Below, piece after piece: positions 25,209-36,698 of a DNA stretch of 64,000 nucleotides. The translations under genes were made by a program, and so were the position numbers. How positions within the stretch are numbered: position 1 is the stretch's first letter; each line of letters begins with the position of its first letter. The notes beneath the pieces were generated by a model, which was given only the letters and a program-made list of their open reading frames with translations, did no database searches and had not been told where the DNA came from. Source of the DNA: Phlyctochytrium arcticum (taxonomy: Eukaryota; Chytridiomycota; Chytridiomycetes; Chytridiales; Chytridiaceae); contig JAHLKI010000013.1 in assembly GCA_025602905.1 (NCBI GenBank), positions 496,001 through 560,000 on the forward strand, read 5' to 3'.

Positions 25209-27452
25209 CTAGATTCGTCTGTTCCGGCGCTGGTTCTGGCGGAATCCAGTATCCATACGCACGTCCCTGGTGACTCCAGCAACAGGTTGATGCCGCTGTC
25301 CTCCAACCTGCGCACCACATTCAGGACATTTAGCCAACTCCATCGGCAACCCACACTCTCCAACTGTAAACTATAAAAAAAACCAATGATTTAGAAATCC
25401 GAAGCTTGGGCACAAGATCATAAGAACCTACTGGATGCCCATTCTCGCACCGATACCAATGCCCAGCTCCGCGGAATTTCACCTCCATCGCATTGTAAAC
25501 CGCCTGGCGCTCTTCATCCGTGACCCTCGAATAAAACGGCTCGCTACCATTAAGCTCCCTGAGCAACTTCTCGGCGCGCTTTGTATTTCCCAAGTGTACT
25601 GACGTTTTGGTCACATCTGGCCAGACACGACTTCAAGCTTGATTTCTGCACTGCGTATGTAGCCAACCATTGCCTCTCCCTATCCTCAGTTTGGGTGCTA
25701 CTATGGGGGTATTTAAGTGCAAGGAGCTCGAAATGGGCCCAGAATAAGCGGGCCTCGGTCTCAATAACATGGGACATAGCCTCCTTGGCTGCCTGGACCA
25801 GGCCACGACTCTGCTGGGCATACTTGACCGTCAGGTATGCCAGCTCCTCTCCGATTTGTGTAAGGCGCAAAGGTGTCGCAGTTGGCTTCAACGAAATCTC
25901 TCGGAGTCCTGCAACGCATACCTGGTGGAACTGCAGGGTTAGCGATCTAGCCCTCAGCGAACAAGTCGTTTGAATCACGGTCTCGTCCACATGGAATGAT
26001 TCGGGTATATTCCGACGACGGACGGCATCTACAATCAAACTCCTAGTCTTGCCATACGGCTGTTCGGCTTCCATGCACGATTCCTGATGGGCTTCCAGTC
26101 GTTTACCCAATTTGACAACATCCGGATGCAAGGTTGCACGCCAAATTATCTCATCCAAGGAGGTTTGATTTGACTCTACATTGAGATTGAGGTTGGTCTC
26201 AAAGGTTTGCACGGCGTCGCACAGCGCGGTGTACTCCGCATGAGCCCCCCATAAAACCTTTTGGGTGGATTCGTCGAGAACAGCCTTCTTGATGGGTCGT
26301 TTGTAACGGTTGATGCTGCGCAATGAGCCGCGACATGACGGACATCCCGTGAGGGGCGCCTGGGAAGCCGGATCAATGGAAAATGGCTTTGCTCTCAAAG
26401 GGAGACCCTGCTCGTCCAGCTCATAGCAACTTGAGAGACGGAGATGCCCATCCAGCGTCGACGTTGTGAAAAATATGCTTGCACGGCAGCACAATGATTG
26501 GATCCTCGTTAACATCAATGGCAACATACAGCTCAAACAGAATCATGTCGACTTGCTGATTCAAGATCTCGCCACTGGCGCACAGTTGACAGTACGCAGT
26601 CTCAGGGCACTCCTCACCACATAACGCCGGGCATTGATGCCCACACTCCAGCATCTTTTCACATCGTCTTGAGCAAGGGACCATGCTGCAGGGTGCAGAG
26701 CACGGGAGCAAGCATGCTTCCGCTTTATGAGGACAGCTCCATTGACAGGGCTCGGCGCACGGGGGACACGGTGTTGAGCAGGGTTTGGGGCACCTGCTAT
26801 GAGAACATTCAGCGGTACACGGTTGGTCGCAAGGAGGGCAGTCGCTTCCCGCATGACATTTTTTGTTGCAAGCATGGCTGCAGGTGGTATAGGACCTACC
26901 GCAAATCTGAGGGCAAACTGGATGCTTCTGCTTGACGGAACGACCTTGATTCTTTGCGGTCCGACAATCCCCACATCTCTTGGAGCAGGTATGCCCGCAA
27001 GGCAAGTGATCACCACATGAACCTGCTTTGCATAAAACATCTCTAGGATCAGTGCCACATCCCATGGTGATGATATGGTCGCACCAAGCTCCCTCTTTCT
27101 GAACCTCATAAGGGCAAGGAAACGTTTCCAGCCGTTGACTATCGCTGCAAAACATCTCGGTCAAGGTATGGCCACAAGGAAGCGTGGTATAGTAAACGGG
27201 TTCTTTGCAGCCACCACACGGCTCATGACACTTTTTGGAACATGAATGTTCACAATCAGGATACTCCCTCGTGCACTGTTTCCTGCATCTTATCATAGCG
27301 TGCATCGCAAGTGAATGACATCTCGCAATGCAAGCATGTCCACAGTCAAGTCGCATATTGCATCGCTCATCACATCCACCTTCCGGAGAATATCGCACAA
27401 AATCTTTCTTTTTGGGATGCCGAGGGCAGACGGGATCAAGAGCTGCAGCCAT
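25209..27452 (-). pseudogene. Copy B: helicase-less NFX1/RZ zinc-finger paralogue with two frameshifts
   Basis: It starts at the ATG at 27452 (MAAALDPVCPRHPKKK) directly in the region that follows the helicase in copy A. It carries the full NFX1 finger block, the helical spacer and an RZ finger. The first frame break is an extra T in a T run near 26470, within CKHIF; the second is a two-base loss near 25573 (GKYKARREVAQGA then stop, homology continuing in another frame). The RZ finger is split by an intron (about 25373-25436) between HP and FTVGECG; the last exon ends at 25209. Upstream bases 27540-27600 retain a decayed copy of the CCCH finger. It is probably a pseudogene, but homopolymer sequencing error could explain the first break. 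Confidence 0.8.
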
Positions 27453-27540
27453 GTTCCCGCCGCCTTTCAGGGATCTAAATCACGTTGGCGCACTAGTCCT
27501 TGTCCTTTGCTCGTTGATGTTTGTAATCCTTCTGTCCAAT

Positions 27541-27600
27541 GAGACTTTTTGCAGCTGCCTCCGTAATATCTGCCAGTGCTTTTCTAGCAATGACAATACC
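27541..27600 (-). pseudogene. Decayed CCCH-finger remnant upstream of copy B
   Basis: On the minus strand GGAGGCAGCTGCAAAAAG matches the copy A codons for GDSCKK, and the alignment extends to both sides. The second Cys codon is lost and the frame is not open into copy B. It marks where the 5' part of an ancestral full-length gene was joined to its 3' part. Confidence 0.65.
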
Positions 27601-27864
27601 CAATATTAGCGGGCTACGATGTACCTTGACCATCAAATATACCTGTCTTCCCAAAGATAGCTTTTGTGTGGCCTTTATTTGCAGGTGAAGCCCCAAAGGC
27701 CTTATGTATTTTCCCACTCTGCGCTATAAACGGAAACTGGGCCAATCCCAGGACCTAATTTAATCCCTCTTGTCCACGACAAAATAATATACAGAGCGGC
27801 GTTGGGAGCCAGACAAGACTCTCTAGTTTTTTCCTTCTTTTCGGGTGTATTTCGCCTGCAAAGC

Positions 27865-27888
27865 TGTTTCGGTGCTTGCAATCTTGAC
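27865..27888 (-). promoter_or_regulatory. Conserved upstream block, instance B
   Basis: Its sequence is identical to instance A over the 24-base core and lies 413 bases upstream of the copy B start. A GCAGAGTGGGAAAATA element downstream (about 27710) is shared with the block before copy D. Confidence 0.55.
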
Positions 27889-28601
27889 AGACTGTACACG
27901 TTGTCGGGGTTGTTAGCGGGCTCTGTGAAGATTCCACTGGGGAGATTGCTGTTCTTTGAAGTTTTCAGGAATATATTCGCTATGACAGAGTTTTCTCTAC
28001 CTAAACTACACTCGCTTCTGTCTCTACTGCAGCTTCTTTCCTGATCATTTCCTTCCTTTGATTCTATTGGCTCCTCCCAGGGCTCCTCCCTTGTGAGACT
28101 CCACATTGTCGGAGATCTGATAACAGAGTTCCATTAAACCGTTAACGGTTATATGACATTGCCTTCAGAGTTCAGAGTTCAGAGTTCAAGTCGGAGTCTG
28201 GGAGTCGATCTTCGCACGCATGATCCTTTCGATCCTCACAATCGTCCCGTGATGGCAATTTGCATTGGTTGCCTGCACGATGAGCCCATCTGAGGGTTTC
28301 CTAAACGATTGAGAGCTCCGACGAGTTATGTGACGAGAAGGTGTATGATCTAGCATCTCTATTGCCAAAAGACTATATATGGAGTTGACTCGCGCGTAAG
28401 TTTCTGCTGAAGTTTAGCATGGGTGAAATGTAAACAAGTTCCCACGTATATCTAGGTGATGGATTGGGCATGAACATCAAAACAGTGCCCATGTCAAGAA
28501 TACTTTGTTATATGAACGAAGAAGATATAAAACATGTCAAGACTCCCGGGGCGGCAACACAACCTCTGTGGAAAAGTCATAAGAAAAAAATGATATTTCA
28601 C

Positions 28602-30862
28602 CTAATGGCCCATGTTCCGGAATCCAGTCTCCATACGCACGTCCCGGGTAACTCCAGCAACAATCCCATACCCCTGTCCTCCCACTTGCGCACCACATTC
28701 CGGACATCTGGCCAACTCCACAGGCGTCCCACACCCTCCAACTGTGAACTATGTAAAAAAAACAACCAATTGTTTAGATATCCAAAGCCTCCGGTTAGAT
28801 GATCATAAAGAACTTACAGGATGCCCATTCTCGCACCGGTACCAATGCCCAGACCCGCGAAATTCGACCTTCATCGCATTATAAACCGCCACACGCTCTG
28901 CATCCGTGACTCTCGTATAAAACGGCTCCTTGCCGTTCACCTCCCTGAGCAACTTCTCCGCCCGCGCTTTGTATTTGCCCAGGGTACCGATGTACTGCGC
29001 ACATTTGGTCAGACACGACTCTAGACTGGGTTTCTGCACTGCAACTGTCGCCAGCCGTCGCTTATCCTTTTCTTCCGCATCAACAGGCTGGGCGCCCTTA
29101 TTGGGATAATGAAGAGAAAGGAGCTCAAAGTGGGCCCAAAATAAGCGGGCTTCGGTCTCACTGGTGTGGGATGTCGCTTTTTCGGCTGCTTGGACCAGGT
29201 CATGACTCTGCTTGGCATATTTGATGGCAAGATATGCCAATTCGTCTCCGATTTGAGTCACACGCAAAGGCGTCGCTGTTGGCTTCAAAGAAATCTCTCG
29301 GAGGGCTGCTACCCGTACCTGATGGAACTGGAGGATGAGTGACCTGACTCGCAGAGAACACGTCGTTTGAATAAGCGGGTCGTCTAAATGGCAGGATTCG
29401 GATATGTTACGACGGCGCACGGCATCTTCAATCAAACTCCTAGTCTTGCCGTAAGGCTGTTCTGCTACCTTGCACATTTCCTGATGCCCTTCTAGTCGGC
29501 GACGCAAATTGACGACATCCGGATGCTTGGTTGCACGCCAAATCACCTCCTCAAAGGGCTGAATGGGGGTTCGATACAACTCTACATGGCGTTTGAGTTT
29601 GGTCTCAAAGGTCTGCACGACTTCGCACGGTGCGGTGTACTCGATATGGGCTCCCGATACAAATTTCTGGGTAACTTCGTCAAGAACAGCCTTTTTGATG
29701 GGTCGCTTGTACCGGTTGATGCTGCGCAATGAGCCGCGACAGATCGGACATCCCTTGAGGGGCGCGTGAGACTCCGGATCCACGGTAAACGGCTTTGCTC
29801 TCAGTGGACCACCCTGCTCGTCCAGCTCGTAGCAGCTTGATAGGCGGAGATGCCCGTCCAGTGTCGACACTGTGAAAATGTGCTTGCACGAAGGGCAATA
29901 ATGGGATCCTTGTTGACATCTGTGTTGCCATACGTCTCAAATAGAATCATGTCGACTTGCTGATTCAAGATCTTGGCACTGGCGCATACTTGACAATACG
30001 CAGATTCAGGACACTCCTCGCCACACAGCGCCGGGCACTGATGCCCACAACTCAGCATCTTCTCACACCGTTTTTGAGCAAGGGATCATGCTGCAGGGTG
30101 CAGCGCACGGGAGCAAGCATGCCTCTTCTTTGTGAGGACAGCTCCATTCACAGGGCTCGGCGCATGGGGGACACGGTGCTTGGCAGAGGTTTGGGCACTT
30201 GCTGTGAGAACATTGAACGGTGCACGGTTGGTCGCATGGAGGGCAGTCGCTTCCCGCATGACATTTTTTGTTGCAAGCGTGGCTGCAGGTGGTATACGAC
30301 CTACCGCACACCTGAGGACATACAGGATGCTTTTGCTGGACGGACCGACCCTGATTCTTTGCGGTCCGGCAATCCGCGCATTTTTTCAAGCAGGTATGTC
30401 CGCAAGGTAATCGATCACCACATTGGCCATCCCGACACGTAACAGTTTTGGGATCCGTGGCACATCCCATAGTCATAATATGGTCGCACCAAGCTCCCTT
30501 CTTCTGAACCTCGTAATGGCACCGAATCGTCTCCAGCCGTCGCCTATCGCTACAAACCATCCGGTCAAAGCTATGTCCACACGGCAGTAAAACGTCGTAA
30601 ACAGATTCTGTGCAAGCACCACGCGGCTCACGACACTTTTTGGGACACGAATGTTCACAATCAGGATACTGCCTCGTGCACTGTTTCATGCATGGTGTCA
30701 TTTATGCATCGGGACCGTATGGCATTTCGCGACACAAGCATGTCCACAGCCAAGTCGCATATCGCATTGCTCGTCACATCCACCTTCGCGGGAATACCGC
30801 CCAAAAGCCTTTTTTTCCGGATGCCGAGGGCAGGCGAGCCCAAGTGCTGTAGTAGTAACCAT
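28602..30862 (-). pseudogene. Copy C: helicase-less NFX1/RZ zinc-finger paralogue with three frameshifts
   Basis: The start context MVTTTALGLACPRHPEKK at 30862 is followed by a one-base loss near 30700, where the homologous frame stops (VPMHK then stop). A one-base gain near 30068 breaks the frame at CSKTV, and a one-base loss near 29898 breaks PIIALRAS. The remaining 3' frame from about 29870 is open to the RZ finger, which is interrupted by an intron (about 28749-28816) between HP and FTVGGCG. The RZ GECG motif is changed to GGCG. The stop at 28602 ends RNMGH, like the RNMGI end of copy A. A CCCH-finger remnant is recognisable near 30930-30970. It is the most decayed of the long copies. Confidence 0.8.
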
Positions 30863-31998
30863 CTTCCGGCGGCCCACTAGCCACTCGTCACTTTTTCTTC
30901 GTTGACGTACTTGGCCCTCCTGACGTTTTCCAGCCGTCTTCGTATCTGCCAGAATCCCGCCGTTCTATCGTAATGGACAATATCCAACCATTTAGCGTTT
31001 TGCTACAAATATCCCCATCAAAGCATACCTGTTCCTCGGCAAAAATGTCTTTTCTGGAATGAACAAATTCATGCGGGGTGTGGGTGCCATGCAAGTAGTG
31101 AAGCCCCCGCAAAGCCCAATGGATTTTTCCCACTGACACTACTGAAACAAAATCCCTCTTTCTCCACAACAAAATAACGTTTACAGGCGGGTGTTGGACC
31201 AAGACAAAGATTCCATAATAGTTTCTTTCCTTCTCTTTTTTTGAGTGATTATTCCGCCCTGCAAAACTGTTTCGGCGCTTGCAAATTTTGACCATCTGAA
31301 CTTGACTGACAGCTGAACTGGTTCGGGACCAACAACATTCACAGTTTTTATAATTCCCTCATGTTTGTTCACTTTGACATAGTTGGTTTTTTGCGCTCAA
31401 CGTGCTTTGCCCTGCACGGTGGGTGATGCCCATTCAATTCAATGGAATTCAAACACCCATCCCCTCATCCTCGACAAAGTGCGTACTACGTAGGATGTCG
31501 GCGCTAGCCGTATTTTTGCCGAGAGATGGTGCGGAATATAAGCCATACTTGCTCGAGATACAAGTCGTTACTTTCGGTGAGTGTTTCTTTCTTTCCTGTT
31601 TTCTGTGTCTATAATTCTTCATGCGTCTTCCAAAGTATGAAGAGCCACTATCGTGATGATAATATGATTCATGCGGCCGATTCACGGTAAAAGGTTTCAT
31701 CTCATAGCCAAGACTACCGTTCCTCACCAACCTTGTCGGCCCAATCCAGTCGCAAGCAATAAATGTTCGCACGTACTACATAGAGGAGTCCATTTGTGTA
31801 GGGACCGATCTGATTCCTGATCTGATTCACACGACTTGTTCTGCGAATTGTTTCCATTTCAAGAACGCAATTTCACCGGCAACCTTCCAAGCCACTCCGG
31901 GACATCACCGAACTCGAGCCCACATTGCATCGCAGCAGCTTGACCTCCCAAACCTCATCACCTTCTTGAGTGTTTCCCCCTATTTCGCACGTTCAAGC
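30863..31998. other. Divergent intergenic region between copy C and the propeller-like gene
   Basis: It holds the copy C upstream block and the promoter of the plus-strand gene starting at 31999. Short open frames are present, none recognisable. Confidence 0.45.
31268..31292 (-). promoter_or_regulatory. Conserved upstream block, instance C
   Basis: This version has two differences from the A/B core (CGCTTGC for CACTTGC-equivalent and one extra T). It lies about 410 bases upstream of copy C, with a TCAGTGGGAAAAATCC element between. Confidence 0.5.
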
Positions 31999-33607
31999 AT
32001 GCTCGTCCCGATTCTCGCCGCCGCATTGGCTGCGATTGGCGCATTTCTGTATCCAACCGGTACGCTAGTTTGCTACGCGTCTCCCCACTCTCCTATATCA
32101 TACTAGACTCCTTTTCTGAACATCATCAGCGACGGCAATCTACTCAGTACATAATGCTTTTGATGCTGAGGCTGTAAAGCGAGTGGGAACCGGTCCCGGT
32201 GGTTGGGCTTCCTTGATCAGTAAGATTCTTTAATTGAGCGGGAGGGGACTTGTGCGGGGTGCTGATGAAACATTTTCTAGTGACTGGACAAACGCACTGT
32301 AGTCACGGAGCAGTCGATGAATACAGTGGGGAGATCTACGCTTGTAAGTGAAATCAGACAAAATTCAAGCCTATATGGGTGGGGCAATTGACTGGTTGCG
32401 ACGCGTAGGGTGTTGGAATGACCATGCCCCTGTCTTGTCCGCCTGGCCACCGTTCCACGTCTCAGTCAAATCCGATGGAAATCAAGCAGAGAATCCCAAT
32501 GGTGCCCCTCATGTCTTTCTGATCAATCCGTCAACTCACCAAACCGCGTCGCTTCTCGACCCGGTGCCCCCACTCAGCTCACTCTCCGTGCTTCTCAACA
32601 TGGAGACCCATCAGGTGGCTTCCATGCTCGGACTCGCATTCCCTGAGCGCGCAATCACGCAATACACGTTGACCAGGTCGTCAGGATGGACCCCGCGGGC
32701 TAAAAAGACGGTTGAGAGCGGGACGGGTGGAATGGGATCCGTTGTCGCAGTCACGGCTGGTGAGGCAGTCGCCGATGCTGCATATGAGATTTTGGCGCTG
32801 GACCGAACCGGGTTAGCCGGGCGAAATGGTCGTGTAGTCAAAGTTTGGGGATTGAGTACCTCTGCGGATCCAACTACCTCGAAACCTCCTTCGTAAGTGT
32901 TTTGCGAGTCGCTTGCCAAAAGAAGCACCTTGTCTAAACTTTTCGGCGTCTTTGATGCAGTGTCCTGCTTCAAGGACTGACCAACCCCACGGCTCTGACC
33001 TACATCCGCCACGCAAAGAAAACTGGCACTCTCTACTTGCTAGACCAGTCCGGGACTCAACTCCACATCTACAACCGCCGCTCCAATCCAGCCAGTGACG
33101 CGGAAACCTTTAAACTTTTCGACACCGTATCTCTGGTAAGAAGCATTGCCTTTGAAGTGATCTCGCGAAAGAGCGTGACTGATTCTGAAAACCTTTCCAA
33201 TAGCCAATCGTGGGAACACACATCGCCGTACACCCTGCTTCCAACTCCATCTACGTATCCGGAATTCTGGATCCCGTCTCGTCCCTCGTGTCCATCTTGA
33301 ACCCCGCAGGCGGGTTCACGTCATCATCCAGTACCCCCATCACACATACCTGGGGAGTCGTCAAAGTTGCTAAGAATTCAGGCGAGGATCAGTTTCTCGG
33401 TCGAAAGGTACACATATGAGACTCTTGAATGGGCCCGCCACATTCACTTACACAGGTTTCTGATTATTTTAGAATGCCGCAAAGGTGGTCTATGCCAGTA
33501 AAGAAGATGGGATCGGGAGTGTGGTGATTGATGCACCTCGATCACGGACGATTCTGGTGGTGGGTGGGGCCCGGCCTGGAGTCAAGGTTATGGACGGATT
33601 ACTGTAG
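31999..33607 (+). CDS. Secreted or membrane-anchored protein, possibly beta-propeller (SMP-30/lactonase-like)
   Basis: About eight exons join in frame from the ATG at 31999 to the TAG at 33605-33607. The N-terminus MLVPILAAALAAIGAFLYP is a signal peptide or anchor. Later segments repeat short beta-type blocks typical of six-bladed propellers: HGAVDEYSGEIYA, HVFLINPSTHQ, TNPTALTYIRH, GTLYLLDQSGTQLHIYNR, GTHIAVHPASNSIYVSG and KVVYASKEDG. The length is about 400 residues. These features suggest an SMP-30/gluconolactonase or strictosidine-synthase-like fold, but no catalytic residues could be assigned. It is the only single-copy gene between the arms of the inverted ZNFX1 duplication. Confidence 0.6.
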
Positions 33608-34425
33608 ACTCTTTGGACATGATTTGACCATCGGGCTGTGTCTGCAACATAATTATGCTATCGGGATCATACTCATATCCCAAAAACTTCATATGTGCTG
33701 AAACTGAAACAAAGTTCATAAACGAACAGGGAAGATTGTAATTTGACGCTTTCGCAAATTATCGTGCGCTCCAAGGCCCAGCTGGTTTGCGGCAACAGTC
33801 TGAGTTGCCCAAGTCCTCCATAGAAATCAAACTACCATTGCCGAAGGGCACTTCAGAGATCAGCTCGGAAAACGTCAAACACCACGCCTTGTCCTCCTAA
33901 CATTGATAGCCATAAGCCTACGAGGGTTTAATCACGAGTATAAAGTGGCCGTCAGCGAAATATAGGTGACCTTCAGGCCAGCCTTCAGGCATGAGATCAA
34001 CTCCGGGCGTTGCTCCGCGTCGGCAGCAGGGACCCTATATACGCTCCTCCTCGATCTCAATCGTTAAGGGAACCCAAAGATGGGCTCACCGCATACGCAT
34101 TGCGCATAACGCGGTAGCCATGGGCGACTGATATAAGGAATTTCGGTTCACGGCGCCCTGGACCAGGCCTGTGAAGAACGGCTTGAGGAGACATATAACT
34201 GGAAATAGTTAAATGGACTCTGTTTCCCACCCCCTCCAACTCGGCATGCCTCACCGCGACAAGATCAGGAAAGTGTGAAGGAAGAGGGAAGGGAGTGTGG
34301 GTATTCTTTAGGCGGGCGAGAAAACCTTGGGTGAGAGATAAAACCTCAAAGGCAGCAATAACCTCAGTTGACTCTTAACAGACCGCCACTAACAACCTCG
34401 ACAACGTTATAGGTCGGACCTGTTG
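33608..34425. other. Intergenic region before copy D
   Basis: These 800 bases hold no convincing gene. The conserved block of copy D begins at its right end. Confidence 0.5.
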
Positions 34426-34449
34426 GTCAAGATTGCAAGCACCGAAACA
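34426..34449 (+). promoter_or_regulatory. Conserved upstream block, instance D
   Basis: The core GATTGCAAGCACCGAAACA is identical to instances A and B and lies 446 bases before the copy D ATG. The following bases (TTTCCGTTTAGCGCAG, CAGTGGGAAAATACAT) match the block of copy B better than that of A, pairing D with B. Confidence 0.55.
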
Positions 34450-34739
34450 AAGTTACAGGTGGAAGAACTCGAAAAGAAGGAAGAAAATATAGAGTCTTTC
34501 TCGCTTCCACGTCACCGACCTTCCGTATATTATTTTGTTGTGGAGGAGAAGAGAGATTGCCCCGGTTTCCGTTTAGCGCAGTGTTCTAGTCAGTGGGAAA
34601 ATACATGAAGCTTTTGAGGCTTTGGGGACCTTATCTGCATAAAGGCTACATTGGACACGAAAGTTATCTTAGGTGGGACAGGCATGTTTGATGGCAATGT
34701 ATCATACATTGAAGCACGCTAATATTGGATATTGTCAAT

Positions 34740-34800
34740 ACTAGAAAAGCACTGGCAGGTACGGAGACAGCTGCAAAAAGGCACATGGGACAGGAGAATT
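34740..34800 (+). pseudogene. Decayed CCCH-finger remnant upstream of copy D
   Basis: GTACGGAGACAGCTGCAAAA matches the copy A codons YGDSCKK, with the preceding Cys codon TGC turned into GGC. The remnant is followed within about 45 bases by sequence equal to the post-helicase WADVI region of copy A. It is part of the shared deletion junction of copies B-D. Confidence 0.65.
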
Positions 34801-34871
34801 GGGAACATCAACGAGCAAAGGACAAGAACTAGTGGTCCGACGTGATTCGGACTCTTGAAAGCGGCGGAAAC

Positions 34872-36698
34872 ATGGTCAGAGCTCCTGAGCTTGTCTGCCC
34901 TCGGCATCCGGGAAAGAAAGATTTTGTGCCAAATTCTCCGGAAGGTGGATGTGATGGGCGTTGCGATATGCGGCTTGACTGTGGACATGCTTGCATCGCG
35001 AAATGTCATTCGCTTGCGATGCACAACATGACAAGATGCATGAAAAAATGCACGAGGCAGCATGCTGTTTGCGGACATTCATGTCCCAAAATGTGTCATG
35101 AGCCGTGTGGTGCTTGCAAAGAATCTGTTTACTACATTACCCTTCCTTGTACGCATATTTCGACCGAGATGTTTTGCAGCGATAGCCGACGCCTGGAAAC
35201 GGTTTGTTGCTCTCACCAGGTTAAAAAAAAGGGAGCTTGGTGCGACCATTTTATCACCATAGAATGTGGGACTGATCCTAAAGATGTTTTCTGCACAGTA
35301 GGCCTATGCGGTGATCATCTGCCTTGCGGGCATATCTGCTCCAAGAAATGTGGGAATTGCCGGACCGCACAGAGTCGGGGTCGCTCCGTCAAGCAAAGAC
35401 ATCCGATTTGCCCTCAGATGTGCGGTAGGTTGTATAGCACCTGCAGCCATGCTTGCAACAAACCCTGTCATGCGGGAAGTGACTGTCCTCCATGCGACCG
35501 ACCGTGTACTGCTCGATGTTCTCACAGCAGGTGCCCCAAACCCTGCTCAGCACTGTGTCCCCCGTGTGCCGAGCCCTGTCAATGGAGCTGTCCTCACAAA
35601 GAGAAGACATGCTTGCTCCCGTGCTCTGCACCCTGCAGCATGATCCCTTGCTCAAAACGGTGTGAAAAGACGCTCGAGTGTGGGCATCAGTGCCCGGCGC
35701 TATGTGGCGAGGAGTGCCCTGAGACTGCATATTGCCAACTGTGCGCCAGCGCCGAGATCTTGAATCAGCAAGTCGACATGATTCTGTTTGAGACTTACGG
35801 CAACATTGATGTCAACGAGGATCCGATCATTGTGCTGCCGTGCAAGCACATTTTCACCATGTCGACGCTCGATGGGCATCTTCGCCTGTCAAGTTGCTAT
35901 GAGCTGGACGAGCAGGGTAACCCTTTGAGAGCGAAGCCGTTTACGGTTGATCCGGATTCCCAAGCGTCCATCACGGGATGCCCGTCATGTCGCGGCTCGT
36001 TGCGCAGTATTAACCGGTACAAACGACGCATCAACAAAGCTGTTCTCGACGAAGCCACCCAGAAGTTTATATCGTGGGCTCATACCGAGCACACCGCGCT
36101 GTGCGAGGCCGTGCAGACCTTTGAGACCAAACTCAATCTCGATGTAGAGTCAAATCAAACCACCGTTGATGAGGTGATTTGGGCCGCAACCACGCATCCG
36201 GAGGTTGTCGATTTGCGTCGCCGACTTGAAGGGCATCAGGAAATGTGCACGGAAGCAGAGCAGCCATACGGCAAGACCAGAAGCTTGATTGTAGATGCCG
36301 CCCGACGTCGTAATATACCTGAATCGTTCCATTTATACGACACGGATATCCAAACCACTTGTTCTCTGCGGGCTCAATCGCTCACCCTGCAGCTCCATCA
36401 GGTGCGCGTAACAGCACTCCGAGAGATGTTACTGAAAACAACAGCGACACTCATGCGAGTTACTCAAATCCGACAGGAACTGGCGGACCTTGCAGGCAAA
36501 TACGCCAAGCAGAGTCGTGAGCTGGTTGATGCAGCAGAAGAGGCCAGATCCCATGCCCTCGAGACTGAGGCGCGCTTATTCTGGGCTTTTTTTGAGGTAC
36601 TTGCTCTGCATTATCCCATTAAGAGGGAAAGGGAGAAGCAACGGCTCGCTAGATTTGCAGTGCAAAAATCAGTACGTCGGTACTCTTGGGAAATATAA
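34872..36698 (+). CDS. Copy D: helicase-less NFX1-type zinc-finger protein, open frame, RZ finger lost
   Basis: The frame is open for 608 codons from the ATG at 34872 (MVRAPELVCPRHPGKK). It contains the complete NFX1 finger block (CGHACIAKCHS, CGHSCPKMCHEPCGAC, CSHACNKPCHAGSDCPPC, CGHQCPALCGEEC), the CKHIF/CPSCRGSLRSINRY part and the helical spacer. Near 36670 a loss of about 32 bases relative to copies A and E shifts the frame and ends the protein at KSVRRYSWEI. The RZ region continues in another frame (36770-36860, GHWYRCENGHP) to an intron donor, but the exon half with FTVGECG is missing after the acceptor at about 36918. It could make a finger-only protein without helicase or RZ activity, or be an early pseudogene. 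Confidence 0.72.
   Translation: MVRAPELVCPRHPGKKDFVPNSPEGGCDGRCDMRLDCGHACIAKCHSLAMHNMTRCMKKCTRQHAVCGHSCPKMCHEPCGACKESVYYITLPCTHISTEMFCSDSRRLETVCCSHQVKKKGAWCDHFITIECGTDPKDVFCTVGLCGDHLPCGHICSKKCGNCRTAQSRGRSVKQRHPICPQMCGRLYSTCSHACNKPCHAGSDCPPCDRPCTARCSHSRCPKPCSALCPPCAEPCQWSCPHKEKTCLLPCSAPCSMIPCSKRCEKTLECGHQCPALCGEECPETAYCQLCASAEILNQQVDMILFETYGNIDVNEDPIIVLPCKHIFTMSTLDGHLRLSSCYELDEQGNPLRAKPFTVDPDSQASITGCPSCRGSLRSINRYKRRINKAVLDEATQKFISWAHTEHTALCEAVQTFETKLNLDVESNQTTVDEVIWAATTHPEVVDLRRRLEGHQEMCTEAEQPYGKTRSLIVDAARRRNIPESFHLYDTDIQTTCSLRAQSLTLQLHQVRVTALREMLLKTTATLMRVTQIRQELADLAGKYAKQSRELVDAAEEARSHALETEARLFWAFFEVLALHYPIKREREKQRLARFAVQKSVRRYSWEI

Larger units (their letters stand above)
27453..28601. other. 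Spacer between copies B and C
   Basis: It contains the copy B upstream block (conserved motif at 27865-27888), then sequence homologous to the 3' flank of copy B, as expected for a tandem duplication unit of about 3.2-3.4 kb. A short repeat (about three and a half TTCAGAG units) lies at 28163-28187. No gene was seen. Confidence 0.6.
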
